The notes below the pieces were generated by a model. It searched no databases and was not told the origin of the DNA. It saw nothing but the letters and a program-made list of their open reading frames with translations. A stretch of 64,000 bases of DNA, from NCBI GenBank assembly GCA_040218535.1, contig JAVJRG010000007.1, forward strand, positions 1 through 64,000. The letters run 5' to 3'. Below, piece by piece: positions 37,586-47,713 of the stretch (positions within the stretch are counted from its first letter, which is position 1; each line of letters begins with the position of its first letter). This DNA comes from Lacipirellulaceae bacterium. Lineage in GTDB: Bacteria; Planctomycetota; Planctomycetia; Pirellulales; Lacipirellulaceae. The position numbers and the translations under genes were made by a program.

Positions 37586-40500
37586 CTAATATCTGGTAAT
37601 GCATTCGTGTGAGTTCAAGATCGCTCGGCAGGCCTGAGACCAGGCGGCAAGTTGCGTGTCCGCGGTCAGGCTCGTCGGCCTGTATCGCACTGCGCCCAAG
37701 AATGTCTGTGCTCGTTCTGGTGCCTGCTGGAAACGACGTTCTTGACGACGTACGAAGTCCGTTAAATGCCTGAGTTCTTCCTCGCGAGCAGGACGCAATA
37801 AAGCACGATGAAAGGCACGCTGTAGAAAGTCTTCGAGCGTCGGATTTTCGACACCTTGCAGCAGCTTATCTGCCATCGCCACCGACGCCTCGACAAAGGA
37901 AGGGTCGTTCAGCAAGGTTAACGCTTGTTGCGGGCTATTCGAGAGAGGACGCTCAGCAACGCACTCATCGCGAGCGGGTGCGTCGAAATTGGTTAGCATG
38001 GGATGTAAGAAGGTGCGCTGCCAGTGCGTGTAAACGCCTCTTCGGTATTGCTCATGCGCAGGACTGGTCGGATAGGAGCGTCCTGGAGGCGAGATTATTC
38101 GCCAATGCCCTCGCGGCTGATAGGGAAGTATACTCGGTCCGCCGAGGTAGCGTTTCGAAAGTAAGCCAGCGATTTCAAGGGCGTTGTCACGCAGAACTTC
38201 TGCTTCCAAGCGACGAGCAGACTGCTGGGCTAGCAAGCGATTGTAGGGATCGACTACTTTCAAGTCGTCTCTAATTGCAGCAGCCTGCTGATAGGTGTTA
38301 CTAAGTACCATCAGCCGAACGATGTGCTTACGATCCCAGCCGCTGTTGATGAACTCGCTCGCCAACCAATCGAGTAGCAGCGGATGACTGGGCCATTCGC
38401 CCTGACTGCCGAGATCGTCGAGCCGGGAAGACAAGCCCGTGCCAAAAAACTGCTGCCAGGTGTAATTGACAAAGTGACGAGCCGTGAGTGGATTGTCCGG
38501 CGAAGTTATCCAACCGGCGAGATCAAGTCGCGATTGCCTGTGGTCATCTCCCATGGTCTTCGTATCTGTGCTGACTAGGAATTCGGGGGGCCTGGGCTTC
38601 ACGAATTCACCCTCTTTGCTCTGCCAGTCGCCACGTGGCAACACGCGACTGCGCCGGCGTTTTGCTTCTTCAACCGGCTGCGCAATCATCGTCATGGCGA
38701 AGCCCGAGTGCCGTTGTGCTACGAGCCGCAGGGCCTTCCGAAATGCCTCGGGGTAGCGAGTCTTGGGAGTTGTTGACAGAAACCACGCTGCAAAAGTGGC
38801 TTGTGCTGGAGACCCTTCAGCTTTCAACCGCTCGCTTACCGCGGGCTTGCCAGCGACATTACGGACGAAAGGAGAGAATGAGACTCGCACGCGGCCTACG
38901 TCAGCGGATCTAAGAGTTACGAATAAGGAATCCCCATCTTCGAGAGTTACTGGGCGCTCAAAATGGTACACGGCCGTATGCTTCAGGCGCGCCTCGTCGG
39001 AGGGCAGTTGCCATACTTCTGGACCGCTAGCCCAACGCTTGCCCAGGTATTCTGGAATGCGGCTCTGTTTGTATTCCATCGGTCGTTTGCGATCAGCAAT
39101 CGCCCAGGCGATTTCGAGCTGCTGATTTCTCGAGCGAAAGAGCTTGTCCGGTGGATTGATGCTGACCTTGGGAGTTGGCAGGTCTGGCTTGGTCTGCCAC
39201 AAAGTATTGCGCTCGGCATCAAGCAAGATGACTCGATAGCCGGTCAGTCGCGAACCGAGCTTCCCGTCGGTTCGATTCCAAATACGAACTTCCTGAATCG
39301 CATGTTCACCTGCTAGATTCAATTCCCACCAGGAATGCGATTCTTTATTCGTATGCGAAACGGAGTTGGAGCGTTTCATGTCTCCGTCCGTAATGCCGTC
39401 GATCGCTTTGCGGGCTTCGCCACCAGGATAGGTGCTGGACTGTCGGGCAACTCCGGCCGGGGCGACATTCACCATCTGCCCGTCAGCTTGCTTCACCAAC
39501 ACTTCCACTTCCGCCAGAGATAAGAACTGCTGATGCGGCAACTCGATTCGAACATATCTTGGCAACGCTACGGTGGTGGCTGGCGTGTCGCGCTGAGCTT
39601 TGGCAACCCTCGTGATTTTGGGAACCGAAAGCTCGAAGTGACCGTCCGCTTGTCGACCGACGAAACCGCCATGACGTTCGTCCGGCAAGACTTCTAACCG
39701 CATCGAGACAATGGGAATCGAAGTAGGGGCATGTAGCTCCAGAGTAATATTTTCCGCACCTGCAGGGTCGCCCTCGAATAGCACGCTTTGATCTTCGAGC
39801 AGCGTTGTCTTGGTCGCACCTGCACTCTCTACTTTGGAAATCTTTGCCGCTTGCCACCCCTCCGGATTACTTTGCAACCAGGACTTGAGTTGCTGGGCCC
39901 ATGCTTTCATCTCGGCTGACGTACGCTGCTTTTCAGGAACCGCCGCTGCCGCGAGGTCTTCTACTACTGCTTCGCGTTCCAGCAAGGACGCCCAAGTCGA
40001 GGCAGAGTCGATGCGCATCTCTGGAGGAAACGGGTGATGGTTTCCGAATCCATCCAGTTCTGGGTTCGGCGTGTAGTCGTTCGGCGCATAATCGTAGTCG
40101 GCATAGATTCCCCACTGCCGCAGATCGTCGAAATAAGCTCCCAGTGAATAGAAGTCCTTGATCGTGAAAGGATCGAACTTGTGGTTGTGGCACTCGCAGC
40201 ATCCCGTGGTCGAACCGAGCCATGCCGTCCCCAGCAGACGAACTCGGTCAGCCGTGTACTTCGCTAAGTACTCTTCAGGCTGTCCGCCACCTTCGCGGGT
40301 CATCATGTTGAGGCGAAGCACCCCGGTAGCCGCCAATTGCTCGGGGGTTGGATTCGGGAGCAGGTCACCCGCCAACTGATCACGGGTAAATTCATCAAAC
40401 GGTTGATTGCGATTGATCGAGTTGATCACAAAGTCACGATACGGATAGATGTTATGGTTTTGATCGCCGTGGAAGCCCACCGTGTCAGCGAAGCGCACCA

Positions 40501-41188
40501 GATCCAGCCACCGAATCGCCATGCGTTCGCCAAAATGTGGGGAGCTTAGTAGTCGTTCCACTTCCCGAGCATAAGCGTCAGGAGAATCATCATGGAGGAA
40601 TCGCTGGACTTCCTCGGGTGTCGGAGGTAAGCCGATCAAATCAAGACTCAGTCTCCGCAGGAGTGTTCGCTTGTCGGCTTGCGGGCTGGGCTTTAAGCTT
40701 TCGCGACCGAGTCGATCGTAAATGAAGGCGTCGATTTCATTACCGATCGGTAGCTGCACCTTGGGGACGCTGGGTCGTTCGATTTTGGTGTACGACCAAT
40801 GTTGTTCGTATTCGGCCCCTTGTTCTATCCAACGTCGGATTAGAGCTTTGTCGTAAGAACTGAGTTGGTGCAGAAAGTCTTCCGGCGGCATTTGCTCACC
40901 GTCACCGAGCCCCATGATTCGTTGGTAGACTTCTGAATCTTCCGCTTCACCTGGAACGATGCCGGTACGTGTTTCATCTGACAGCTTGGAAGTTGCTGCC
41001 TTGAAGGAATCGATACGGAAGCCCGAGTCATTCGCTTCATCATCTGGCCCGTGACAGACAAAGCAAGTCTGCGACATGATGGGCCGAATGTGCGCATTGA
41101 AGGTTACCTTTTGGGGCAAACGCTCATCCGCCGAAGTGCATTGCTCAAAGATGGCCAAAAGCAGTAGACAAACACTAACTCGCATCAT
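37586..41188 (-). CDS. PSCyt1/DUF1549/DUF1553 protein with an embedded discoidin domain
   Basis: This is 1200 residues from the ATG at 41188. The frame reaches 41302, but the later start gives a signal peptide (MMRVSVCLLLLAIFEQCTSA) and removes overlap with the upstream gene. The Planctomycete cytochrome C domain has IMSQTCFVCHGPDD (heme CxxCH at 42-46). DUF1549 has IDAFIYDRLGRESLKPSPQA, LSLDLIGLPPTPEEV and a second Cys/His site CCECHNHKFDP. In the middle lies an F5/8 type C-like region (ARQSSTYPGGEARKAIDGIT; SWWELNLAGEHAIQEVRIWN). DUF1553 follows (RLDLAGWITSPDNPLTARHF; RPLSNSPQQALTLLNDPSFV). It is a probable periplasmic redox or sugar-processing protein; its biochemical role is unproven. Confidence 0.93.
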   Translation of the reverse strand: MMRVSVCLLLLAIFEQCTSADERLPQKVTFNAHIRPIMSQTCFVCHGPDDEANDSGFRIDSFKAATSKLSDETRTGIVPGEAEDSEVYQRIMGLGDGEQMPPEDFLHQLSSYDKALIRRWIEQGAEYEQHWSYTKIERPSVPKVQLPIGNEIDAFIYDRLGRESLKPSPQADKRTLLRRLSLDLIGLPPTPEEVQRFLHDDSPDAYAREVERLLSSPHFGERMAIRWLDLVRFADTVGFHGDQNHNIYPYRDFVINSINRNQPFDEFTRDQLAGDLLPNPTPEQLAATGVLRLNMMTREGGGQPEEYLAKYTADRVRLLGTAWLGSTTGCCECHNHKFDPFTIKDFYSLGAYFDDLRQWGIYADYDYAPNDYTPNPELDGFGNHHPFPPEMRIDSASTWASLLEREAVVEDLAAAAVPEKQRTSAEMKAWAQQLKSWLQSNPEGWQAAKISKVESAGATKTTLLEDQSVLFEGDPAGAENITLELHAPTSIPIVSMRLEVLPDERHGGFVGRQADGHFELSVPKITRVAKAQRDTPATTVALPRYVRIELPHQQFLSLAEVEVLVKQADGQMVNVAPAGVARQSSTYPGGEARKAIDGITDGDMKRSNSVSHTNKESHSWWELNLAGEHAIQEVRIWNRTDGKLGSRLTGYRVILLDAERNTLWQTKPDLPTPKVSINPPDKLFRSRNQQLEIAWAIADRKRPMEYKQSRIPEYLGKRWASGPEVWQLPSDEARLKHTAVYHFERPVTLEDGDSLFVTLRSADVGRVRVSFSPFVRNVAGKPAVSERLKAEGSPAQATFAAWFLSTTPKTRYPEAFRKALRLVAQRHSGFAMTMIAQPVEEAKRRRSRVLPRGDWQSKEGEFVKPRPPEFLVSTDTKTMGDDHRQSRLDLAGWITSPDNPLTARHFVNYTWQQFFGTGLSSRLDDLGSQGEWPSHPLLLDWLASEFINSGWDRKHIVRLMVLSNTYQQAAAIRDDLKVVDPYNRLLAQQSARRLEAEVLRDNALEIAGLLSKRYLGGPSILPYQPRGHWRIISPPGRSYPTSPAHEQYRRGVYTHWQRTFLHPMLTNFDAPARDECVAERPLSNSPQQALTLLNDPSFVEASVAMADKLLQGVENPTLEDFLQRAFHRALLRPAREEELRHLTDFVRRQERRFQQAPERAQTFLGAVRYRPTSLTADTQLAAWSQACRAILNSHECITRY

Positions 41189-41262
41189 TACTTTTCTATT
41201 CGCCTGATTGATTGGATCGGCTGAGGTGTGTGTACGCCTATGGTGCCGTAGCATCGACAAAC

Positions 41263-43779
41263 CTACTTCGTCTTCAGAGTCGTTGACGTTGACGAACGCC
41301 ATTTCGGGCCAAGCTCTAGGTCTTCACGGATCTGCCTAAGAGTTGGCCGGGGATTTTCTGTCTTCTGCAAAGTGATTTTTTGATCTGAGTTGCGGTCTCG
41401 ATCTGTGATAACAACCGTGAAAATACTCTCGTCTGAATTATAGACGAATACTTCACATCCGGTTGCGGAACTCACTTCTAGGTGGTCTTCACTGGAGAAG
41501 ATAAGTTGGCCTTCGAGGGCTCCTGCCGTGGGCACGAGTTCAATCAAGACAGTATCGTCCGTAGTTCGCACATTCGCAATTTCCGCAGCCCCCATGCTCA
41601 TATGCAAGTTGGAGCCGATTAGGGTGGGGCGAGAAGCTGAATCAATTGGCGTCAATCGCAGAAGTCGAGAGCAGTATTTCGGCACGCTATCGAACTCATA
41701 GGAAAGGTCCTGAATGCCGTGATATTTCTCCTCCCAAAATGACCAGACATGAAATTTCTGGTCTGCTGTTTCTGCAGGCGCGCGATCTATTTTCAGATTT
41801 TGAGATTCGTGATGATCGGGATTCCAAGTCACCATCGAGATCCACTTGCCCCAATCACGGTTCGCAACGAACCCAAATTGCGAGTTCAGCACATCCGTAC
41901 CGCCTGACAAGTTGTAGCCTTTCTCGGGCGTCACTGGGTGCATAATCTCTAGCATCCTCAGTTTGTTCTCTGTCAGAAAGTGAGAATCGTTGAGAAGGTC
42001 GGACACCATCATCGTCCCGCCATAGAGCGAAAGGATGCCGTGGAAAGTTTGGACGGTGTCCATGTTCTGATAGTGTTGTGCCTTCTTATTTTGACCAACA
42101 AACCGAGGGTCGAGGAGCGCATTGCCCGTGTCATCAATGCGTGTCACGTCGGGGTCACAGGCGATCAGTCGGTTGTAGAATGACGCACAGCCAATCTGCA
42201 GAATGGGAAACCATGAACCGTGAACGTTGGATGGTTTGCCAAACTCATTGGGGGGATAGCAGAAGGCCCACTTTTGATTGCTGTCGGTTCCTATGCGCGT
42301 GGCATCAGCGATACCCAGCACAGCTCGCGCTGGTCCTCCGTTGCAGGCCAGCAGATAGCTCTCCTCACCGATGGCATCTCGCCATAATTGATATTGACGA
42401 CGTTGCATTTCAAAACGGGTTGCTTTGGGGTCCCAATAGCCGGATTCAATATCCGCCACCAAAGAGAAGTCTGTTTTGAAGTAGCGGTAACCCTGGTCGT
42501 AAAGCCGCTTCAGTTCACCCGTCATGTACTCGGCTGCGGCAGGTGACGACGGGTCGAGTGAACCTGTCGTTGGCTTGCCGATTCGGGCTCCCACATACCA
42601 CGACTTGTCGAACGCACGTACTCCATGGCCTCCTTGACCACCGAAATGCACTAGCCGACCGTCGATAATACGTTGGGAGTTTGGTGTGGCCGGGCATAGC
42701 CACACACCCGGCATCACGTTGGCTTCACGGAATGCGCTGGCCAGTGCCCCCATGCCACGCTTGAATTTACCATTCGCGTGCCACCGATGCCTTCCTATCG
42801 ACCAGCCCTCGTCAACTTGGAGGGTCTGGAAGGGATAGCGATCCCGGTGCTTAGCCACATAGCTGGCGACCTTCTGGCAGTGCTGTTCCGTTACATGAGC
42901 TCCGGCACAGTACCAGCTGCACCAGCCAAACAAAGGAGGAGTATCGCGTGGCTTGAAGGTCGTTCGCAAATACTGTACGACCGCTTCACTTGCCGATTTC
43001 CATGATGCCGTGGATACCAAGATGGTCTCGCTGGAACGGCTTTCATCTGGTTCTACCAGAACACCGGTCATTTCGCTGGTCACGTCGATTCTTAACTGCT
43101 CTCTATTTTTCGGAGTGTGCAGATGAGTCCAGACCCAGGAGACATCGCCAACTGCGCTAATGCTTAGCCCTGATTCACCGTGGTTGGTATATAGCGTGAA
43201 ATCCTCTTCGTAGGGAATCTCACGGACTGTGTCGTCCGGGCTTGATTGGTCTGTGCGTAGTTGTCCTCTCTCGATGAGGTCGTGCAACGTGTCGTAGTAG
43301 CGAGCGTATTTCAAGTAGCGTGACGCGGTCATCCATGCCGCAGTGCTTCCGTCGACTTGTAGCGCGCCGGGTGGTGTGTCAATCAGAAAGAAACGCCGGA
43401 GGCGAATGGGCTTGTCGCTACGATTCGAGAATTCGCAGCGAAGCGTACCGCCGGGATGATTTTGCAATTGCGTTATCTGGTACGCCAACTGATAGCCACC
43501 AGGATGGCTCCAAAGCAGAGTCGTCGCGCGTCCTGGGCCCAACGGTGTTTCAGTTTCGTGAACTTCGCTTTTATGCGGGGGTCCAACGATTCGCCAGTCG
43601 ATTAGCTTATCAGACGAATCAAGCAACTGGACGCCTGGGCGGACATCTTGAATGGCGACTCCTTCACCGTGGATCGAAGCAACACCACGGTCCCTATCGA
43701 TTTTGATCTCGGCAATCGCCGCATCATCAACGGTGAAGACGGCAACAAGGAGAACAACCGGCATACCTACACGAAACAT
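41263..43779 (-). CDS. Secreted alpha-galactosidase-like protein (GH36 type)
   Basis: This is 838 residues from the ATG at 43779, chosen because it gives signal peptide MFRVGMPVVLLVAVFTVDD onward; a start at 43839 adds a non-secretory leader. The GH36/melibiase barrel shows LFGWCSWYCAGAHVTEQHC, FQTLQVDEGWSIG, MPGVWLCPATPNS, YFKTDFSL (nucleophile Asp) and IGTDSNQKW (acid/base Asp). It likely removes alpha-galactosyl groups, as in raffinose-family or galactosylated sugars, though other alpha-glycosides are possible. It is third in a minus-strand run after two GH32 genes. Confidence 0.85.
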   Translation of the reverse strand: MFRVGMPVVLLVAVFTVDDAAIAEIKIDRDRGVASIHGEGVAIQDVRPGVQLLDSSDKLIDWRIVGPPHKSEVHETETPLGPGRATTLLWSHPGGYQLAYQITQLQNHPGGTLRCEFSNRSDKPIRLRRFFLIDTPPGALQVDGSTAAWMTASRYLKYARYYDTLHDLIERGQLRTDQSSPDDTVREIPYEEDFTLYTNHGESGLSISAVGDVSWVWTHLHTPKNREQLRIDVTSEMTGVLVEPDESRSSETILVSTASWKSASEAVVQYLRTTFKPRDTPPLFGWCSWYCAGAHVTEQHCQKVASYVAKHRDRYPFQTLQVDEGWSIGRHRWHANGKFKRGMGALASAFREANVMPGVWLCPATPNSQRIIDGRLVHFGGQGGHGVRAFDKSWYVGARIGKPTTGSLDPSSPAAAEYMTGELKRLYDQGYRYFKTDFSLVADIESGYWDPKATRFEMQRRQYQLWRDAIGEESYLLACNGGPARAVLGIADATRIGTDSNQKWAFCYPPNEFGKPSNVHGSWFPILQIGCASFYNRLIACDPDVTRIDDTGNALLDPRFVGQNKKAQHYQNMDTVQTFHGILSLYGGTMMVSDLLNDSHFLTENKLRMLEIMHPVTPEKGYNLSGGTDVLNSQFGFVANRDWGKWISMVTWNPDHHESQNLKIDRAPAETADQKFHVWSFWEEKYHGIQDLSYEFDSVPKYCSRLLRLTPIDSASRPTLIGSNLHMSMGAAEIANVRTTDDTVLIELVPTAGALEGQLIFSSEDHLEVSSATGCEVFVYNSDESIFTVVITDRDRNSDQKITLQKTENPRPTLRQIREDLELGPKWRSSTSTTLKTK

Positions 43780-43852
43780 GGGTGAGTACCTATCAGAATA
43801 TCTGTCTAAAAATCGCAAATAATGCCTCGTGTCGAACACCCGAACTGGATGT

Positions 43853-46066
43853 TTATTCCCAAATATTGTGCATAGGGTAGATGACTAATTCTTTGACTTG
43901 AGCATCGCTGCTGATCGCGAAAGTAGGCCCCGGATCGGTGTGCAGGGAGCCCATCGAATAAGCTGCTTCGCCCTTGTTCCAAAAGCACTCGGTTATGCCG
44001 CGATCGATTAGAAACCGGGCGTGCAAGTCTCCCCGGGGATGAAGTGACATAGCTCCGTTGTCGTTTCCATTTTTCGTTCGTGTGAGCTGCTTTGTTGACG
44101 TGTCGAAAACGAACCCATGCTGCGAGAGCGTGACCTCCACCTTAGCTTTTTGCTCATCCTTCAATACCAGGATAATGTCGTATAACCCCTCCTTCGGCAA
44201 ATTGTTGAGTTGCTCCTGGCATTCGCTGCCGCTTACGTTTTGCACACGAACGATTGGCTCGTCACGCAGTTCTTCTACTTCTTGGGCCGGTTCGTAGTGC
44301 AACACGTCATCTCCGTTGATTGCCCGGAGCGTCATGCGCAATGGGAGCGTGGCACAGCTGTTGAAGGGCTCATCGGGAAAACGTGTGCCGGCCGCCCAGC
44401 CCATCATGAGATGCCTGCCATCGGGCTCGTTGGCGAACGTGAGTGCTCCGTAGAAGTTGGGACCTTGATGAGCGCGGCGTATTGGCGTGACAGGCGTGAA
44501 TGTCCGGCCATCGAAACGGCCCAATTGATAGGCAGATCCAATTTTCGTCGGTGGCTTATCAAACGCCTCGCTATTGTAGCCCCCGTACAGCAGCCAAAGG
44601 TCTTCCCCAGTTGTGGGGGACTTCATTTGTAAAAATTCAGGGCACTCATTCCAACCGGGAAGCACGCTGACCTGCTCCCACTGCTTCAGGTCTTTGGAGC
44701 GCAGAATTCTATAGGTGCGCGGTTGGCCGACAAATAGAATCATAACGAAATGCTGCGAAGGCTCGTGCCAGATAACTTTCGGGTCGCGATCACCTTGCCC
44801 CATATTGTTCACGATCGGATTCTCGGGATAGCGCTGCCAAGTTCTGCCTCCGTCGGCAGTCGTCGCTAAATGCTGTGAGAAGGGCGAAGTCCCCGAAAAG
44901 AATAACGCCGGCGTTGGCACGGGACGATTGTCGTTGATGCCGGGAAATTCCTGCTCGATAACCATTGCGGTGCCCGAGAAGATGTTTCCCACAGCATCGG
45001 GATGCAACGCAATTGGCCATTCTTCCCAGTGCAGTAGGTCACGGCTGACCGAATGCCCCCAGTGCATGTCGAATCCTGTCGAGTGGCCGCTCATCGTCGG
45101 ATTCGACTGGTAGAAGAGATGGTAAACACCCTCGTGGTGGTGCGTGCCGTTGACGTCATTCATCCAACCCATTCGCGGGCTGAAATGGAACCGTGGTCGG
45201 TATGGCCCTTCGTACGCCTTGGGATCAACGAGCTTCTCATTGCTAAACTTCAATCTCTCTAGCACTTTTGCGTCAATCGAACGGTATCGCAATGTTACCT
45301 GTTGCCCCCGGAACTCGCTGACGTCCGCGCTGTACCAGAAGTCAGGGTCCTGCCCTTCAGCTGGAAACATTAGTCGCAGAAAACGAAGGACTCGACCGTC
45401 CTCTTCAATCGTAAATTTTGCCACCCCAGGTTGTTGACGCTTTTCCCGATCTAGTAGCGGAAGTTGTAGATAGTCACCGTCAATGCGGACCACTCGTGTG
45501 CATTCGACGGGTCTGGGTACCGGCTTGTCTGTGCCACGAAAATCGTCAGCATTAATATGGCCCCAGCCTCCAGTGGCATGATCGAAGATCTGCAGTCGGG
45601 CGATCTTGCCTTGGTACTTCTTCACATCCGAGCTAACAATCACCATCGTTTCGCTATCGACACCAGTTGCGAGTTCAACAGTTTCGCCCCCCACCAGCAG
45701 TTTCACGCCCACCTTTCCGGGCAACTTTCCAGCTCCAATCCGGAACGTGAGGTAAGGATGTCGAATCGTAAACTCGCGAGAAGTCAGCGTGCCAGTCAGC
45801 CGATCTCCAGCGATATCGCCTGCTTTTCCAGCCCGGCCGTTGAATTTCTCGTAGCCGCCAATCCACCACTTTCCCTGAAGATTGCTAGACTCCCGTCCTC
45901 TTGCTTTTGGGTTATCTCCCTTCGTGGGTTGGATGCGGAAGGCCTCGCCCTCTGCTACCCAGCCCTCCAGCGTGCCCGACTCGAAGTCAGAGTTAGGGAA
46001 CAAGAGTTCGTCTGCTTGCGCGGCTGAGGCAAGAAGAGTGAGCAAGCAGATTGATAGCATCTTCAT
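43853..46066 (-). CDS. GH32 fructan hydrolase with N-terminal accessory domain
   Basis: This is 737 residues from the ATG at 46066, giving signal peptide MKMLSICLLTLLASAAQA; the frame is open to 46201. Residues about 20-260 form a beta-sandwich-like accessory region (LFPNSDFESGTLEGW...GEAFRI). The GH32 five-blade propeller begins PRFHFSPRMGWMNDVNGTHH (nucleophile Asp in WMND; note DVNG instead of DPNG). DRDPKVIWHEP is the RDP motif, and GWNECPEFLQM contains the catalytic acid/base Glu. The C terminus is the usual beta-sandwich. All three catalytic residues are present, so a levanase, inulinase or invertase activity is expected. Confidence 0.93.
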   Translation of the reverse strand: MKMLSICLLTLLASAAQADELLFPNSDFESGTLEGWVAEGEAFRIQPTKGDNPKARGRESSNLQGKWWIGGYEKFNGRAGKAGDIAGDRLTGTLTSREFTIRHPYLTFRIGAGKLPGKVGVKLLVGGETVELATGVDSETMVIVSSDVKKYQGKIARLQIFDHATGGWGHINADDFRGTDKPVPRPVECTRVVRIDGDYLQLPLLDREKRQQPGVAKFTIEEDGRVLRFLRLMFPAEGQDPDFWYSADVSEFRGQQVTLRYRSIDAKVLERLKFSNEKLVDPKAYEGPYRPRFHFSPRMGWMNDVNGTHHHEGVYHLFYQSNPTMSGHSTGFDMHWGHSVSRDLLHWEEWPIALHPDAVGNIFSGTAMVIEQEFPGINDNRPVPTPALFFSGTSPFSQHLATTADGGRTWQRYPENPIVNNMGQGDRDPKVIWHEPSQHFVMILFVGQPRTYRILRSKDLKQWEQVSVLPGWNECPEFLQMKSPTTGEDLWLLYGGYNSEAFDKPPTKIGSAYQLGRFDGRTFTPVTPIRRAHQGPNFYGALTFANEPDGRHLMMGWAAGTRFPDEPFNSCATLPLRMTLRAINGDDVLHYEPAQEVEELRDEPIVRVQNVSGSECQEQLNNLPKEGLYDIILVLKDEQKAKVEVTLSQHGFVFDTSTKQLTRTKNGNDNGAMSLHPRGDLHARFLIDRGITECFWNKGEAAYSMGSLHTDPGPTFAISSDAQVKELVIYPMHNIWE

Positions 46067-46109
46067 AGTAGCTTTCCAAAGTTTGTAGGGAGGATGTTCG
46101 GGAATAAAA

Positions 46110-47576
46110 CTATTGCGCTCTGGCACGCTTTGGTGGTGAGTGATCGAAATTCCATATCGTTTGCACTTCAAAGAGTTTAGCCTCACGGAGATTCGCTTCA
46201 CCTTTGACCATTAGCAATCGGACTGGCTGCGGGACATCAGGAGGGAACGTGGTGAAGGTCATTGTGGCGAGGCCGTCGTTAACGAAAACTTCCAGCGAAG
46301 TCGCGTCTGCTAACACACGGAGGCTGCTCAGGGGCTGTTCGAGCTTGACGGTTCGGTCCCTGATGCTAATCGAATGTTGGGTGAGAGAAATCGGCACGCC
46401 CAACACGTCGAACAGTATTTGACCTTCTGAGAAAATTGAAAGCTCAAGCTGCAAGTCATACGAGTGAGAACCGACACCCAACTCTTCGATTTGCCCCTCA
46501 GTCAGCGCAGCTTGCTTGAGGCCTTCGCGCTTTCCATAGAGTTGGCTGATTTCACAGATTGGCTGCTTGCACAATCGAAGCCTGCCAGCAACGCGTCGCA
46601 AAGAGAGTGACGTTGGGAAACTATGCTGCTGGTCGAAGGGCATACCCGGATATTTCCCGCCCCGGATCCAGCAAATCTGAATCACGCGGCCATCAGAAAG
46701 ATGCTTCCAAGTTTGATTTGCTGACAATGTATCTTTGCTGCCGTAATCAAGCGGCAGTGCTTCCCCGTGAGGCGAAAATCTCGTGCCATCGAAAGTCCCC
46801 GTTGTATACTTGGCCCAGTCCATTGCTACCCAAGCTTTCGACTTTTCTCCTTGAATCGGAAGCTCGAAGACATCTGGACAGACATAGAATCCTGAAAGAT
46901 GGCTTTGTCGGGTCCATTGCTTTAGGTCAGGAGACGTGAAGATCGAAAAACCGCCTTGTTCGTGCGCGGATACTCCTCGTAGCTTTTGTGCATTAAGATT
47001 CTCGTACAACACCATGACCCAACGCTGCTGTTGCTCATACCACATCACATGCGGGTCGCGAGCAGATAGCGGGAAGGAACGCTTCGCATCGTGACGCAAC
47101 TTGAGTACTGGATTCCCTTCGTAACGTTTCCAACTCATGCCTTGATCGTTGCTGAACGCCAAGCATTGGCCCTCGCCCCAACTCGTGAAGACAGCAACCA
47201 GCGGCGGAGCTTCGCCAGTCTGCAGACCACTTGTGTTGTCGTGGTCGATAACAGCACAGCCTGAAAAGGCGGGATGTCCGTTGGCGGGGCTTATCGCGTC
47301 ATTCAGTTGATTCCAATGAATCAGGTCGGTGCTAATCGCATGCCCCCAACGCTTTGCGTTGATGGGCCCTGCTTGAAAGAAGAGATGATACTTGCCATCA
47401 ACGTACACCAATCCGTTGGGGTCGTTGATGTAACCCTTGGCAGAAGTGAAGTGAAATTGCGGACGCAGTGCCTCACGGTACAGTTCGTTAGCAAGGGCAC
47501 TTGAGCATATGAAGGCAGAGGCGATCAACGGCCAGATGGTGAGGCTGCTCCTGTTGGTGCTAAAGATGTTGCCCAT
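46110..47576 (-). CDS. GH32-family protein lacking the usual acid/base glutamate
   Basis: This 488-residue protein has a signal peptide (about 10-29). The GH32 motifs include AKGYINDPNGLVYVDGKYHL (nucleophile Asp52), WGHAISTDLIHW and SARDPHVMWYE (Asp174). Where the family has ECPD, this protein has YVCPDVFELP: Val232-Cys-Pro-Asp. The DNA (GTC TGT CCA GAT) leaves no doubt. The acid/base glutamate is thus absent at the expected place. It may be a fructan-binding or much weakened enzyme, or use another residue. It is first in the minus-strand run, 44 nt ahead of the second GH32 gene. Confidence 0.92.
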   Translation of the reverse strand: MGNIFSTNRSSLTIWPLIASAFICSSALANELYREALRPQFHFTSAKGYINDPNGLVYVDGKYHLFFQAGPINAKRWGHAISTDLIHWNQLNDAISPANGHPAFSGCAVIDHDNTSGLQTGEAPPLVAVFTSWGEGQCLAFSNDQGMSWKRYEGNPVLKLRHDAKRSFPLSARDPHVMWYEQQQRWVMVLYENLNAQKLRGVSAHEQGGFSIFTSPDLKQWTRQSHLSGFYVCPDVFELPIQGEKSKAWVAMDWAKYTTGTFDGTRFSPHGEALPLDYGSKDTLSANQTWKHLSDGRVIQICWIRGGKYPGMPFDQQHSFPTSLSLRRVAGRLRLCKQPICEISQLYGKREGLKQAALTEGQIEELGVGSHSYDLQLELSIFSEGQILFDVLGVPISLTQHSISIRDRTVKLEQPLSSLRVLADATSLEVFVNDGLATMTFTTFPPDVPQPVRLLMVKGEANLREAKLFEVQTIWNFDHSPPKRARAQ

Positions 47577-47650
47577 AGTTCTTTGCTCACAGCATCCCGC
47601 GGGCTAATTTCCAGACCATTTTGTTTACTTGAACGTCACCAGCTGATATT

Positions 47651-47680
47651 ATCAAATACAGACGATCATTCATATTTGAT
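47651..47680. promoter_or_regulatory. Candidate operator between divergent GH32 and IclR genes
   Basis: Perfect 8-bp arms ATCAAATA (47651-47658) and TATTTGAT (47673-47680) are separated by 14 nt in the 137-nt divergent intergenic region. The location would suit binding by the adjacent IclR regulator. Binding is inferred. Confidence 0.5.
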
Positions 47681-47713
47681 ATCTCAGGCTAATCATCCGT
47701 CAGGGCCGAAGCA

